A DNA stretch of 64,000 bases from Iodobacter sp025352645 (GCF_033446605.1 NZ_JAWQUO010000014.1:62001-126000); one strand, 5' to 3'. Shown: positions 15,930-26,045, numbered from the stretch's first letter. Notes: a model not told the origin generated them from the letters alone. Translations and numbers: made by a program.

Positions 15930-18900
15930 TCAAGGTTTCACAATTTCTAGCTTGCCTGCCACACCTCGGCCTTGCTGGGCGCTGTACATGCCTTGTGCGT
16001 AAGGCGCAGGGCTGGTGAAGACTCCCGCGTGGGTGGCACGTAGGCGGTAGACAAAGGTGGCGGCGTCTTTGCTGATGTTGCCGTACAGCACGATTCTGTC
16101 GTCGCGCATATCAAGATAATCTGGCCGCCAGCTGGATTGCTTTTCTCCCAGTGGGGATTGCCAAGCTGGGCGCTGTGGCGCTTCGCCTTCTCCCTCGCCT
16201 TCTGTGCTGGCTTGAGCGGGGGCTTCTTCCTTAGGCGATGGCACGATTTCTACCCCGCCTGGTAATAGCTCAACAATGGCCATTTGCGCGCTGTTTTGCT
16301 CAGCGCGCAGCCGTAGGCGTACTAAAAACTCTTCGCCAATTTTGACTTTACTAATGGCTTTACCCGCAATATCGGTGTATTCGCGGATGATTTCCACCCC
16401 CTGCTTAATGGCTGCCTTGGGTGGCTGCTTATCAAAGCCTGCTTCGCTGAGTAGATAAAAGCCGGGTAGGGCACCTTCTTTGCCAAAGCGTACTCTGTGA
16501 GCGGTGTTTGAAAGCAGCGCGGTGTTGTCTAGCTTGCTGATCTTGCCGCCTTTATCCACTTCGTCCAGCGTAAATACCCCTGCATTATTGCTATAGGCCT
16601 CCAGCCCCAGCATTAAATACGCGGCAGAAAGCGAATGGTAGTTTTGGCCGCTGATGGCGTTGCCCAGCTGCGCCAGCTCGGCGGAAGGCACGCTGCTGAG
16701 CTGCTCTTTAAAGTGGCGCGATAGCAGATACAGCCGCTGAGCATCGTGTACCAGTGGGCTGTAGTAATTCTCGCCGCTGCTGGGTGGGGCTTTAGCAATC
16801 ATCAGCCACGGCACGGTTTTAAATAGCTTGTTGGCTAAAGAATCTTGTTTAAGAAGCTTGTAGCTGGCAGCTAAATAGGCGGCGGTAAGGTCTTGTTGCC
16901 AGACTTTAGCGTGGTGCGCTTCCAGCTCTTGTTGTAGTGCTGCAATCATGCCGCTGGTCATTACGCCTTGACGGCTAAGCAGGTAAATAGCGTAGGCCCG
17001 CTCTCTGGCTTCACTTAGGTTTTCGCTGCTGCCAGTGGCGAGGATTTCTAGCCAGCTATTGGCGCGTTTGAGCATATCGTCGGATACCGGCAAGCCGCGC
17101 TCTTTGGCTTCAACTAAATAATGCACGGCGTAAACGGAAGCAAAGCGCGAGATATCAGGATTGCTAGCCCATAGGCCAAAGCTGCCGTCATCATTTTGCC
17201 GCTCGGCCAAGGTTTGCTTTAGATTGCTAAATACTTTCTGCGTTTTGTTGCGATCTAAATTAGGCAACAGCAGGGCAGGGAAGCCCTTACTGATGGCTTG
17301 CTCGGTGCAGCTATAAGCGTAGTTTTCTAGATACACCGCCAAGCCCTGAGCCCAGATTAAGGGCGAGCCAGCCACGCCCGCACTGACCTTTCGATACTCC
17401 TTAAATAAGTCACGGCTTAACGCCACTTCCTGCGTGGCATTATCAAAGCGGCCCACGCTTAGCTTGGTGGAGTAAGGCACAGCGGGGCGAATGCTAACGG
17501 CATCTCTGGCTATGCCTTGCTTGCCACCACTGCTGGCGGTAAAGCGTAACCCGCCCGAGCCAAGCACGCTGTTGGCGCGCAGGCGGAACTCTGTGCTGGC
17601 TTCACGCTGGCTGGCGATATTCAGTGTTTGTTGGGCGGGCGAGAGTAAAGTAAAGGCCGCATCCGCATCTAGTTTTAGCTGCACGGGGGCAGTGCCTGCT
17701 GCGCGTAGATTATTAAATACCCCTAAGCTCACGGTAAATTCATCGCCGGGGGCAAGGGTATATGGCACATTGGGGCTAAGGATTAAATCGCCGCGCACCT
17801 CGCTGCCGCCTTCAAATACGCCGATTTTATCTGCCGTTACCGCCACGGCCATCAGCCGTAATTTGCCGTTAAAGGTATCCGGCACGGTGTAACTTAGCGT
17901 TTTGCCCTGTGGCCCCACGTCGATCAGCCCAGACCACCACGCTACGGCGGCTTGGCGTTTGCGTTTAAATGGATTGAGGTGTTTGCCAAGCGCACCCGCA
18001 GCATCCCCGCCGGGGGCTGCACCTTGCATTAGTCTTGCAAATTCTGGCAGGATTAAGTCTAAAATCTGGCTGGTGCGTACATCTAAGGCACGTTTTTGGA
18101 AGAAAAAGTCTAGCGGCTTAGGCGTGCTATAACGCGCCACTTGCAAGATACCTTCGTCCACCGCAAACACCACCACGCGGGCATCTTGATTGCTGCTGAC
18201 TTTCATTTCAAGCTTTTGCCCCGGTTTGACCTCTTTGGCGGTGGCGATTTTGACATCGAGCTTTCTGGCATCCAAATTCACCGCAAACGGCACAACGCCG
18301 TAAGAAAGCGGGCTCATATAGACTTCATCACTGCTTGGGCTGCGGATAAACTGCACCGAGATATAGCCATTGCCTTCAAAGTCTTTAGGCAGGGTGATTT
18401 TTTGCACCGAGCTGGTGGTATCTGCCTTAAACCAAACGTGGCTATAGACTTTATCGCGCTCTATGGTGATCAGCCCCGCGCCGGTGTAGGGCGCACGGAT
18501 ATTGACTTCGATCTCTTCACCCGCCTTGTAGTCTTTCTTATTTAAGGTGAGTTGCAGCTCGGCATTACGCTCTAAGGAGCGGGCGATATTGGCCGCGCCC
18601 ACCACGGTGTATTCGATACGGTTTAGCTCTGCACCATCTGGCCCTCTCAGCACCAGCGCAAAATCGCCCGGCTCGGCAGTTGGCAGCGTTAGATTGCTGC
18701 CTCCAGCGGGCAGGCTAAGTGGCTTGCTATCGCGGTTGATTTCCTTTTTACGCGATTGATATTTGAATGTGCCATCGGGCTGCTTCACCAGCACTGACAC
18801 ATATTTGCGCTCCACCCAATTGACGGTGAGCTGCTCAGCCAGCATCGGTTTGAGATCTGGGCCAAGCGCCAGCCAGTGCGCGGCGCGTTTGGCATTGCGC

Positions 18901-21713
18901 TGGATATACGTCAGCTCGCCATCGCTTTTTACCCCAATTAAATACGGGGCGGATGACACCAGCACGGCACTTTCTGCCGCCACGCCACGGCCACTGCCCG
19001 CTTCAAAAGCACGGGCGGTGAGGTGCAATTGGTAGGTGGATCTGGCAAAGCGCGCCAGATTCAGATTCAGCTCCGCGTCACCCTGATCGTTGCTGGTGGC
19101 GCTGGGCAGTGCGTCTCTAAACGGCTCTTTAAGCTGGCCCGCCTCGCTGAAGCGATACTGGGCAAAGGCGGCAAAGGTGGGCACGCTAGGCGTTAAAATC
19201 ATCTCGCCCTCTACCCGCCGCCCGCCTGCTGGGCTACCAAATAAGTGCATGACTTTTACATTGGCCTTGATCTCTTCCGGCTTAATCCAGCCGACGACGG
19301 GCGCATTGCTCAGCGTGGCGCTGACTTTCATCCGATCTGGCTCAAACTCTTTTACCTTGATGCTGCCACTGCCAATTTGCTCGTGATCGTTCTTGCCTTT
19401 GATAAGGTAAACACCAATCTGATAATCGCCGGTGGCCGCGCTTTCACTGCTGGCAAAATCAATGCTTTCAAAGCCAGCGCTGCTGAGCTTGATTCTTTCT
19501 TTTTTGACGACTTGCCCACGCGGATCGGTGATTTCCATTTCTAGCGGCAGGCCCGCTAAACTGCCCGCCCAATTGGCGCTGCGGGTAATGCTGTGGATAT
19601 GCGCGGTTTCGCCCGGGCGATACATGCCGCGATCAGAAAACACAAAGCTGGATAATTGCTGCGCCGATGTCGCATTGGCCAAGCCGCCAATATCAAAGCG
19701 CGATAGATTCAGCTGCCGATCGTAGCGATTCATCGGCAGAAACGACACATCGTCACCCTTGCTGACTAAATACATCAGCGGTGCTTTTTCGCGGGCTAAG
19801 TCTTTAAGCGCAGGCAGATGCGCACGGCCACTGTTGTCCGTTTGGCTGCTGGCCACGGTAAGCCCGTTGCGGCCTATCACCTCAATTTTTGCGCCATCCA
19901 CCGCATCGCCGTTAGATATGGACTGCACAAACACATCATTGCTGCCATCCACGGCGGTTTTGGCCAGCACGCCTAAATCAGAGACCAAAATAAAGCGGCT
20001 ATCGCTGGTTTCCTCATCACGGTTTTTAGGGTGCTTGGGGTCAAAAGGCGTGAGCTTCAGCATAAATACGCCGCGCCGATTCCCTGTTTTATCCGCCAGA
20101 TAGCGGCTTAGATCGATGCTGTCGTAATAAGGCTTGCCCGGCTCGGTGGCAGGCAGGGTGCGCTCTTCGGTAAAGCGCTCAACGAGAGTATCTAAATACT
20201 GATCGGCGATCTCGGGCTTGGCAAAGTTGCCGCTGCTTTGGTCAACCAAATGGTGCAGTTGGTTAGGCAATAAGCGCCCTACTTCAATCCGCACCCCAGG
20301 CAAGCCACGCGCCACAAAGGCGATTTTTTTATCTGAAGCCATAGAAAGCAGCGCGCCATCGGATAGCAGCTTCACTGCCTTAGGGTAAGGCGCTACCTGA
20401 AACACACGGCTCATGATCTTGCCAGATTGATAGCCGCCAAACGCCTGCACACCGGCATCCACCTGCAAAAACACCGAGCGCCCAACAGGGGCGGAGAAGC
20501 GCCAGCTATGCATCGTGCCAAACTCATCGGCGGCGGGGAGGGGTTTGAGCGCTAGCTCTGCCGTAAGCTGTGCCTTGCCAACCTGACTGGCCCCCCATTG
20601 ATACACCCCATGCTGATCTTCTTTAGGCGTATTGGGCGGGTATTCTGGCAGTAGCCAAGCATGCACTTTGCCTTTAAGCGCCGCCTCAGATACCGGCACA
20701 TTGCTGGACATCATCACTACTTGTTCTGGCTCGTAGCGCTCGTTATCGGCCAGCAGCATTTGCACATTATCAAAGCGCAGGCTGTAGAGGCCCGGCACGC
20801 TGATCTTGCTGTCTAAATCTGCATCAAGTGCATTGCCACCTTGGGCCGCTTTTGCGCCTTTTGCCAAAGTGAGCAGAATATCGCTGTCTTCTTTAGGCAC
20901 GGTCAGTGGGGCGGAATGAATAAACGCGTTCAGCTTGGCTTTATCAAAATTAATTGAATAAGGCGGCACTTTATCGCTTTGATAGCTCAGCCCACCGCCA
21001 AGCTTTAGGCTGATGTTTTTTTGAATGCTGGCAGGGTCAACCGGATGGCTAAAGTGCAGGGTAGCGACTAATTTTTTAAGATTGGCATCCCTCGGGTCTT
21101 GGTAAAAACGTGCCTCGGCCACATTGGCGGCAAAGGGCGCGGTCTTGAAGGTAAAACTATATTCCTCAAGCTTTACGCTTTCTGCCAGCAGGTTTTTTTT
21201 AGCCAGCGAGACTTCAAACTCCGCATCCACCGGCCAATCGGCCTTGGGCTGAAACACCAGTTTTCTATCGCCTTCCCAAACCCAGCTACCCGCCATAGCA
21301 GGGGAGAGTTTTACGCCATCCCCTGCTGGCTTATCAATTTGCTTAAGCGGCGCAGTGGATTCGTTGAATTCCACCACCAGTGGTAGCGGCTGTGGCCGAT
21401 CTTTATCGTCATAAGGCGTTAAGGCTGGGGCCGTTACCACATAGCTCACCCGCTGCGGCTTAGGCTGAGCCTGATACCAGCGCCAGCCCATTGTTCCACC
21501 TGTTGCCAGCAGCGCAAAAGCCAACACAGCAATCCCCGCCTGCTTGGGCTTGGCCCGCATCCAGCGCATTGCGGCTTCTAGCCCCAGCGCCAGCTTTTGC
21601 AACCAGCGCGGCGCCTGCCAGTTCACCTGACCAAAGAGAAAGGTGAGCACAAAAGCTGCGGCACGGTGCAGCCATTGCCAGAGGGGCAAGGCGAGTTGCA
21701 AAAGTCGTTTCAT
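15930..21713 (-). CDS. Bacterial alpha-2-macroglobulin family protein (1927 aa, thioester type)
   Basis: Bacterial alpha-2-macroglobulins are periplasmic protease traps. This 1927-residue protein has a hydrophobic N-terminal region with a membrane anchor at about residues 60-77 and no lipobox Cys, followed by macroglobulin-like domains (SDRGMYRPGETAHIHSITR, the 'MYRPGE' mark) and the thioester motif CTEQ at residues 1469-1472 in AYSCTEQAISKGFP. The thioester is what covalently binds an attacking protease. The C-terminal part keeps LPGGVEIVPSP and the receptor-like domain. It is longer than E. coli YfhM (1653 residues), and the usual partner pbpC (PBP1C) is not adjacent. Confidence in the family is high. 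Confidence 0.93.
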   Translation of the reverse strand: MKRLLQLALPLWQWLHRAAAFVLTFLFGQVNWQAPRWLQKLALGLEAAMRWMRAKPKQAGIAVLAFALLATGGTMGWRWYQAQPKPQRVSYVVTAPALTPYDDKDRPQPLPLVVEFNESTAPLKQIDKPAGDGVKLSPAMAGSWVWEGDRKLVFQPKADWPVDAEFEVSLAKKNLLAESVKLEEYSFTFKTAPFAANVAEARFYQDPRDANLKKLVATLHFSHPVDPASIQKNISLKLGGGLSYQSDKVPPYSINFDKAKLNAFIHSAPLTVPKEDSDILLTLAKGAKAAQGGNALDADLDSKISVPGLYSLRFDNVQMLLADNERYEPEQVVMMSSNVPVSEAALKGKVHAWLLPEYPPNTPKEDQHGVYQWGASQVGKAQLTAELALKPLPAADEFGTMHSWRFSAPVGRSVFLQVDAGVQAFGGYQSGKIMSRVFQVAPYPKAVKLLSDGALLSMASDKKIAFVARGLPGVRIEVGRLLPNQLHHLVDQSSGNFAKPEIADQYLDTLVERFTEERTLPATEPGKPYYDSIDLSRYLADKTGNRRGVFMLKLTPFDPKHPKNRDEETSDSRFILVSDLGVLAKTAVDGSNDVFVQSISNGDAVDGAKIEVIGRNGLTVASSQTDNSGRAHLPALKDLAREKAPLMYLVSKGDDVSFLPMNRYDRQLNLSRFDIGGLANATSAQQLSSFVFSDRGMYRPGETAHIHSITRSANWAGSLAGLPLEMEITDPRGQVVKKERIKLSSAGFESIDFASSESAATGDYQIGVYLIKGKNDHEQIGSGSIKVKEFEPDRMKVSATLSNAPVVGWIKPEEIKANVKVMHLFGSPAGGRRVEGEMILTPSVPTFAAFAQYRFSEAGQLKEPFRDALPSATSNDQGDAELNLNLARFARSTYQLHLTARAFEAGSGRGVAAESAVLVSSAPYLIGVKSDGELTYIQRNAKRAAHWLALGPDLKPMLAEQLTVNWVERKYVSVLVKQPDGTFKYQSRKKEINRDSKPLSLPAGGSNLTLPTAEPGDFALVLRGPDGAELNRIEYTVVGAANIARSLERNAELQLTLNKKDYKAGEEIEVNIRAPYTGAGLITIERDKVYSHVWFKADTTSSVQKITLPKDFEGNGYISVQFIRSPSSDEVYMSPLSYGVVPFAVNLDARKLDVKIATAKEVKPGQKLEMKVSSNQDARVVVFAVDEGILQVARYSTPKPLDFFFQKRALDVRTSQILDLILPEFARLMQGAAPGGDAAGALGKHLNPFKRKRQAAVAWWSGLIDVGPQGKTLSYTVPDTFNGKLRLMAVAVTADKIGVFEGGSEVRGDLILSPNVPYTLAPGDEFTVSLGVFNNLRAAGTAPVQLKLDADAAFTLLSPAQQTLNIASQREASTEFRLRANSVLGSGGLRFTASSGGKQGIARDAVSIRPAVPYSTKLSVGRFDNATQEVALSRDLFKEYRKVSAGVAGSPLIWAQGLAVYLENYAYSCTEQAISKGFPALLLPNLDRNKTQKVFSNLKQTLAERQNDDGSFGLWASNPDISRFASVYAVHYLVEAKERGLPVSDDMLKRANSWLEILATGSSENLSEARERAYAIYLLSRQGVMTSGMIAALQQELEAHHAKVWQQDLTAAYLAASYKLLKQDSLANKLFKTVPWLMIAKAPPSSGENYYSPLVHDAQRLYLLSRHFKEQLSSVPSAELAQLGNAISGQNYHSLSAAYLMLGLEAYSNNAGVFTLDEVDKGGKISKLDNTALLSNTAHRVRFGKEGALPGFYLLSEAGFDKQPPKAAIKQGVEIIREYTDIAGKAISKVKIGEEFLVRLRLRAEQNSAQMAIVELLPGGVEIVPSPKEEAPAQASTEGEGEGEAPQRPAWQSPLGEKQSSWRPDYLDMRDDRIVLYGNISKDAATFVYRLRATHAGVFTSPAPYAQGMYSAQQGRGVAGKLEIVKP

Positions 21714-21895
21714 TATTGCTGCTCTTCAGGCAAGGATGATGTCAGTATATATGCAGGCAGCGATGGCTTTGCATCTCGCCCCGCATATTTCACGTTCTGG
21801 CCGCAACAAATTACAATCTGTCTCTCTGCTGTTTAAAACTGCGCCAATACGGAAGATACTCGTCTTATTCCAACGGCGTTGTTCTGGGGCTAAAA

Positions 21896-22231
21896 ATGAA
21901 AAATATACTGATTGGATTGCTACTGGTGTTACTTGGCGTTTATTTAGGTGCAGATTATTTTAACCACGGTTTAAATATTCAAATGACTGGGGATAATGAA
22001 AATTGGCAATGGGCTGCGGATGGTGCGGATAGCTTAATCGCTATACCGGTGTTATTGCTGGTGGGGGCTATTTTATTATTTGTATTTGCAGGCTTAGCAG
22101 CTTTTCTGCTGTTTATTGGCGGGGTAGTTTTACTGGCGTGTTTGCTACCGGCCTTATTGTCTTTGCTACCGGTATTGCTGATGGCTTATTTGGTGTATTT
22201 GCTGGTGCGTAAATCTAAACAGGTTTCTTGA
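21896..22231 (+). CDS. Small membrane protein of unknown function (111 aa)
   Basis: The 111-residue product has a short N-terminal membrane segment (residues 4-20), a polar stretch (DYFNHGLNIQMTGDNENWQWAADGAD) and two long, very Leu/Val-rich membrane segments at about residues 50-100, then VRKSKQVS. I do not recognise the family. GGGG stands seven bases before the ATG. The gene is divergent from the macroglobulin gene and followed by a nested inverted repeat. Confidence 0.6.
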   Translation: MKNILIGLLLVLLGVYLGADYFNHGLNIQMTGDNENWQWAADGADSLIAIPVLLLVGAILLFVFAGLAAFLLFIGGVVLLACLLPALLSLLPVLLMAYLVYLLVRKSKQVS

Positions 22232-22232
22232 T

Positions 22233-22310
22233 GGTGTAATGATGTGCTTTGCAAGGCTTTAGTCGCTCTGCGTGCAAGGTGTGCGTTGCACGCAGAGAGC
22301 CCATTACACC
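22233..22310. repeat. Nested inverted repeat after the 111-residue membrane gene
   Basis: The outer arms GGTGTAAT (22233-22240) and ATTACACC (22303-22310) enclose the inner arms CTCTGCGTGCAA (22266-22277) and TTGCACGCAGAG (22286-22297), both perfect. It lies between two convergent genes and may terminate either, but the nested layout resembles the other composite repeats of the window. Confidence 0.65.
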
Positions 22311-22366
22311 GTTTTGCTTAATTCCATACGGCGTATCTACCTATATCAATCAACGGCTTTTACGAC

Positions 22367-25300
22367 TTATGCCGTGCAAGTGTTGGGTTGCTGTAGATCT
22401 AAACCACCTTTCATAATGAAATCCTGTAGCAATTTGTCGATTTTCATATTGATCTGAAATGCCGAAAAACTAGCGGCTTCGGATTTTTCGAAATATGCTT
22501 TTGCTTTGGCTTTATCGACGTAGCTTTTCAGCGTGTCTAAGCGGCCAAACTCATTGATATTGGCTGCAGTAATGCCAGTATTCATCATCCGGCTTAATTT
22601 GTCGGTAAACACGGCAATATCTGTAGCCTTACCCAGTGCATTCACCAGCTCGGTAATTTGCGCGTTTTTAGCATTAGCTAAGTATTCAGTAATGTAATCT
22701 CGAAAGGTTTTGCCTTCTGCTAGCGTGGCGTCGCCGCGCTGCACGTCATTCAGAAAAATATTGGCGTACTTTTGCTCTTCTTGAGTCAAGGTAGCAAAGG
22801 ACTTATGCAGCTCATCCTTGATTTTTTGAATGTCTACCGCGCCACCATCATTTTGCTGAATCGTCTTGAGGTATTTTTCAAAGCGCGAATTCATGTAATC
22901 GGCGTCGATTTTTCCGGTGTCGATTTCGGTTAAATGCCCAGATAGATCAAATGGCACCGCGCTCTCGCCGCCGCCCCCATCGCCGCTGCCGCTGGATAAT
23001 TCTTTATACCGAAGCGCTAATGCCAAATAGGTATTTTCATCAAAGCCTAGCGTGATTTCAAATTGCGCCTTACCCACCCCAAATGGGTAGCTGAGTTTGC
23101 GCCAAGTAAACCCTTGTATTTTAGCCGCTTCTAAATGCTGATTGAGCTGCGCAAACAGTTTGGCAAATTGACCGCATAGCGATTTATCGGCAGGCAATTT
23201 TTCAAAGTTAGCGATGCCAGCATTACTAAATAGCTCAGCAATGTCAGCATAAAACAGATTCATTTTTTCTAAATTACTCGGCAGTTTCTCGACAAATAGC
23301 CCAATCGGTTTATCGCCGGAATACATCTTGATGGCAGCCGCAATATTGCGCTCCATCGTGTGCGGCTTACGATAGTAGCGTATCGTGCCAAATGGCTTTT
23401 CATGCTCGATATACAGGCGATTGGTACGCGAAAAGGCTTGGATGATATTTTCATGCTTGAGCATCTTATCCAGATACAAGGTGTTGAGCCATTTTGAATC
23501 GAAGCCGGTGAGCATTTGATCCACCACAATCAATAAATCAATTTGCTGCGCTGGATTTTTTTCAAGGCGTAAATACGGCCTTTTATGCGCCAGCCGAGCG
23601 GCTAGGTCTTTTTTAAATTGAGCATGACTGCCCAAATTAAAATCCTGCCCATACTGCGCGTTATAGTCTTGAATGATTTCAATTAAACCGGCTTGCTTAA
23701 ACGCGGTATCGACATAATTACCCACCTCATCAATATTCGGATCGAATAAGGCACTTATTTTTAACTCGGGTTTTGCAATTTTTAAACGGCGATAATACTC
23801 AATCGCCTCTTTAATGCTGCTGGTGGCAAAAATAGCGTGAAATTTACTGTTCTGGCTCAGACTCGTCCAGTTGTCAACGATATCTTTAATTACTTCCTGT
23901 TGATGTATCGCTTCTTCGTATTGAGAATTCGGCAACTCATCTTCAATGCCTTTCACATAATCGCCATTGGCTTCTTTGTGACCAGCCATCGCGACATCAC
24001 GCATATAGCGATTAAACACTGCCTTTTTCTGCGGGTCGGCCAAGGCTTCACTTTCCGTACTGGCTTTGGCTTTCTCTAGTGCCACGGCTCTTCTTAAATC
24101 TTTATCTCTGTAAGTCATCACCTTGTACGGATCAAACCCCAATACATTTTTATCACGGATGCCATCGGCGATCGTGTAGCGATGTAATTCGTCGCCGAAT
24201 ACCGTTGCCGTCGTATTCAGATTTTTTTGGTTTTCATCTTGAATCGGCGTGCCGGTAAAACCAAAAAAAATCGCCGCTGGAAAGGTGGCTTTAATCGTGA
24301 TCAGCATATCGCCAAAGGTGGAGCGGTGCGCTTCATCCACAATAAACACAATGCGCTGCAGGTTGATCAACGCAATATCATGGCTTTGTAAACTCACGCC
24401 ATCGTCATTGGCCTCGGCATTGATGTTACTCATTTTTTGAATCGAGCTAACAATCAAGGTATTGGCAGGATCGGTGCTTTTGAGTTTGGTGATCAACACG
24501 CCGGTATTTTCAGTCGCCTGCACGGATTCACCCTCGCCAGCAAAGCCTTTGTATTCTTGTAACGATTGCACGCCCAGCTCGATACGATCCATTAAAAAAA
24601 TCACTTTATCAGCGTCTTTAGAATGGGCAATCAGCTGCGCTGATTTAAAGCTGGTCATGGTTTTACCAGAGCCGGTGGTATGCCACACATGGCCGCCCAA
24701 ACGGTCACGATCAGCCCAGTTGGTTTTGGATACTTTGTCTGAAATGGCATTGGCGGCAAAATACTGATAGCTGCGCATCACTTTGAGCACGCCATCCGAA
24801 TGATCGGCCACGGTGTAAAAACCAATCAATTGATGCGCCATCGGGATAGACAAAAAGACCGAGGCGATGCTTTTCCAATCATTCATGGGTTGGTTATTAA
24901 AATCAGCCCAATGAAAGTAAAAATCTTTGTTAAATTTGCCATCCATGCCAGGGTTGGCAAAATAGACCATCTCGCTCGGCGTCATCGCCACAAACACCTG
25001 CACCAAGCCAAACACGCCGGTAAATACGCCCTCGGCTGAATATTTTTCGATTTGATTGTAGGCATGGCTGACTGGCACAGCGCTGCGTTTGAGTTCGATG
25101 TGAATCAAGGGCATGCCATTAATCAGCAGCAACACATCGCCACGGCGGTCATTCAGGATTTTGGACGCCTTAGCAAATTGCGGTTGCTGCACAATTTGGT
25201 AGCGGCTTTGCCCAGCAGCGATTTCGTGGCGGTCGTAGATTTTTAGGCTAATTTCCTTGCCAAAATGCAGTGGGTCTTGCGGATTATCGCGGGTAATCGA

Positions 25301-25597
25301 CACGGTTTTGCCATTGATAAATCCATTGAGTTTGAGCGGGGTTTTGAGCTCGCGAATTTGCTCCACAATTTGCTGCATTTCGCTATTAGTCAGCGGTACA
25401 TCGTTCAGGCGGTCAATGTCGCGGTTGTTCTGAAATAAAATATCCGCCCAGTTTTGCAGCAAATCCGCTTCGGTCGTATTTTTTAAGACCTGATCTTCCC
25501 AGCCTTTATTTTTTAGCTCATTGACTAAGGCAGTTTCAAAAGCGGCTTCGCTGACGAATGTTGAATGATGAGTGATGAAGGATGAATTACTTGCCAT
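22367..25597 (-). CDS. hsdR: Type I restriction enzyme subunit R (HsdR)
   Basis: HsdR is the translocase/nuclease of the type I restriction complex. The 1076-residue product has an N-terminal nuclease domain with DVLLLINGMPLIHIELK (the D...ExK core, near residues 165-185), a Walker A HTTGSGKT with Lys at residue 312, DEAH at 421-424 and the helicase motif VI-like FSRTNR. The first 15 or so residues (ASNSSFITHHSTF) are encoded by the AT-rich repeat found at every junction of this operon. The start overlaps the end of the four-helix-bundle gene by 11 bases. The 3' end has no repeat. Confidence 0.96.
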   Translation of the reverse strand: MASNSSFITHHSTFVSEAAFETALVNELKNKGWEDQVLKNTTEADLLQNWADILFQNNRDIDRLNDVPLTNSEMQQIVEQIRELKTPLKLNGFINGKTVSITRDNPQDPLHFGKEISLKIYDRHEIAAGQSRYQIVQQPQFAKASKILNDRRGDVLLLINGMPLIHIELKRSAVPVSHAYNQIEKYSAEGVFTGVFGLVQVFVAMTPSEMVYFANPGMDGKFNKDFYFHWADFNNQPMNDWKSIASVFLSIPMAHQLIGFYTVADHSDGVLKVMRSYQYFAANAISDKVSKTNWADRDRLGGHVWHTTGSGKTMTSFKSAQLIAHSKDADKVIFLMDRIELGVQSLQEYKGFAGEGESVQATENTGVLITKLKSTDPANTLIVSSIQKMSNINAEANDDGVSLQSHDIALINLQRIVFIVDEAHRSTFGDMLITIKATFPAAIFFGFTGTPIQDENQKNLNTTATVFGDELHRYTIADGIRDKNVLGFDPYKVMTYRDKDLRRAVALEKAKASTESEALADPQKKAVFNRYMRDVAMAGHKEANGDYVKGIEDELPNSQYEEAIHQQEVIKDIVDNWTSLSQNSKFHAIFATSSIKEAIEYYRRLKIAKPELKISALFDPNIDEVGNYVDTAFKQAGLIEIIQDYNAQYGQDFNLGSHAQFKKDLAARLAHKRPYLRLEKNPAQQIDLLIVVDQMLTGFDSKWLNTLYLDKMLKHENIIQAFSRTNRLYIEHEKPFGTIRYYRKPHTMERNIAAAIKMYSGDKPIGLFVEKLPSNLEKMNLFYADIAELFSNAGIANFEKLPADKSLCGQFAKLFAQLNQHLEAAKIQGFTWRKLSYPFGVGKAQFEITLGFDENTYLALALRYKELSSGSGDGGGGESAVPFDLSGHLTEIDTGKIDADYMNSRFEKYLKTIQQNDGGAVDIQKIKDELHKSFATLTQEEQKYANIFLNDVQRGDATLAEGKTFRDYITEYLANAKNAQITELVNALGKATDIAVFTDKLSRMMNTGITAANINEFGRLDTLKSYVDKAKAKAYFEKSEAASFSAFQINMKIDKLLQDFIMKGGLDLQQPNTCTA
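25555..25588. repeat. hsd operon junction repeat 1 (half unit, inside hsdR start)
   Basis: On the minus strand the segment reads as a chain of ATTCATC/ACTCATCATTCA words and encodes residues 4-15 of HsdR. It equals one arm of the longer junction repeats 2 and 4. Confidence 0.75.
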
Positions 25598-26012
25598 GCT
25601 GTTTGCTCTGTTGTGCTGTTTTTACGATGCTGGTTAATATTCGCACCAACTCATCAGACTCTTGGATGATCTCTTTTATCATGTGCGTTTCGACTAGATT
25701 CGTTGCTTGCAACAGTTTTAGCCAATACAGGGTTTCTCTGGATTCTTTTCGGGCAATCGACATTTTTGCAATAAAATCCGCTTTACTCTGCCCCGCCTGT
25801 GCTTCTTCTGTATTAGCACCAATCGATGTGCCAGAACGTAATAATTGATTAGCCAGCGTTTGAGATACTTTGCCTTGTTTTTCCAAAAACTGACACAAAC
25901 GCACTACCCGAATCGCAAACTCAAACGTACGAACCGGAATGGCAATGCTAAATGATGAATGATGAGTGCTGAATTCATCACTTTTATCATTACTGTCTTT
26001 TTCATTCATCAT
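25587..26012 (-). CDS. Four-helix-bundle protein (S23/TIGR02436 family)
   Basis: The 141-residue product belongs to the four-helix-bundle family first known from 23S rRNA intervening sequences; its function is not settled. The diagnostic segment is RSGTSIGANTEEAQAGQSKADFIAKMSIARKE. The first 24 or so residues (MMNEKDSNDKSDEFSTHHSSFS) are not part of the family domain and come from the junction repeat, which also supplies GAGG five bases before the ATG. It lies between fic and hsdR and its last 11 bases overlap the hsdR start. Its presence inside a type I restriction operon is accessory and probably reflects insertion. Confidence 0.9.
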   Translation of the reverse strand: MMNEKDSNDKSDEFSTHHSSFSIAIPVRTFEFAIRVVRLCQFLEKQGKVSQTLANQLLRSGTSIGANTEEAQAGQSKADFIAKMSIARKESRETLYWLKLLQATNLVETHMIKEIIQESDELVRILTSIVKTAQQSKQHGK

Positions 26013-26045
26013 TCATACCTCAGCATTCATAATTCACAATTCATC
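25950..26045. repeat. hsd operon junction repeat 2 (fic / four-helix-bundle)
   Basis: This is a full unit with two inverted arms. On the minus strand it runs from GATGAATTGTGAATTATGAA (end of fic) through GAGG and ATGATGAATGAAAA (start of the next gene) to GAATTCAGCACTCATCATTC. The arms flank a short unique core. It encodes the last three Fic residues and the first 20 or so residues of the four-helix protein. Confidence 0.8.
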
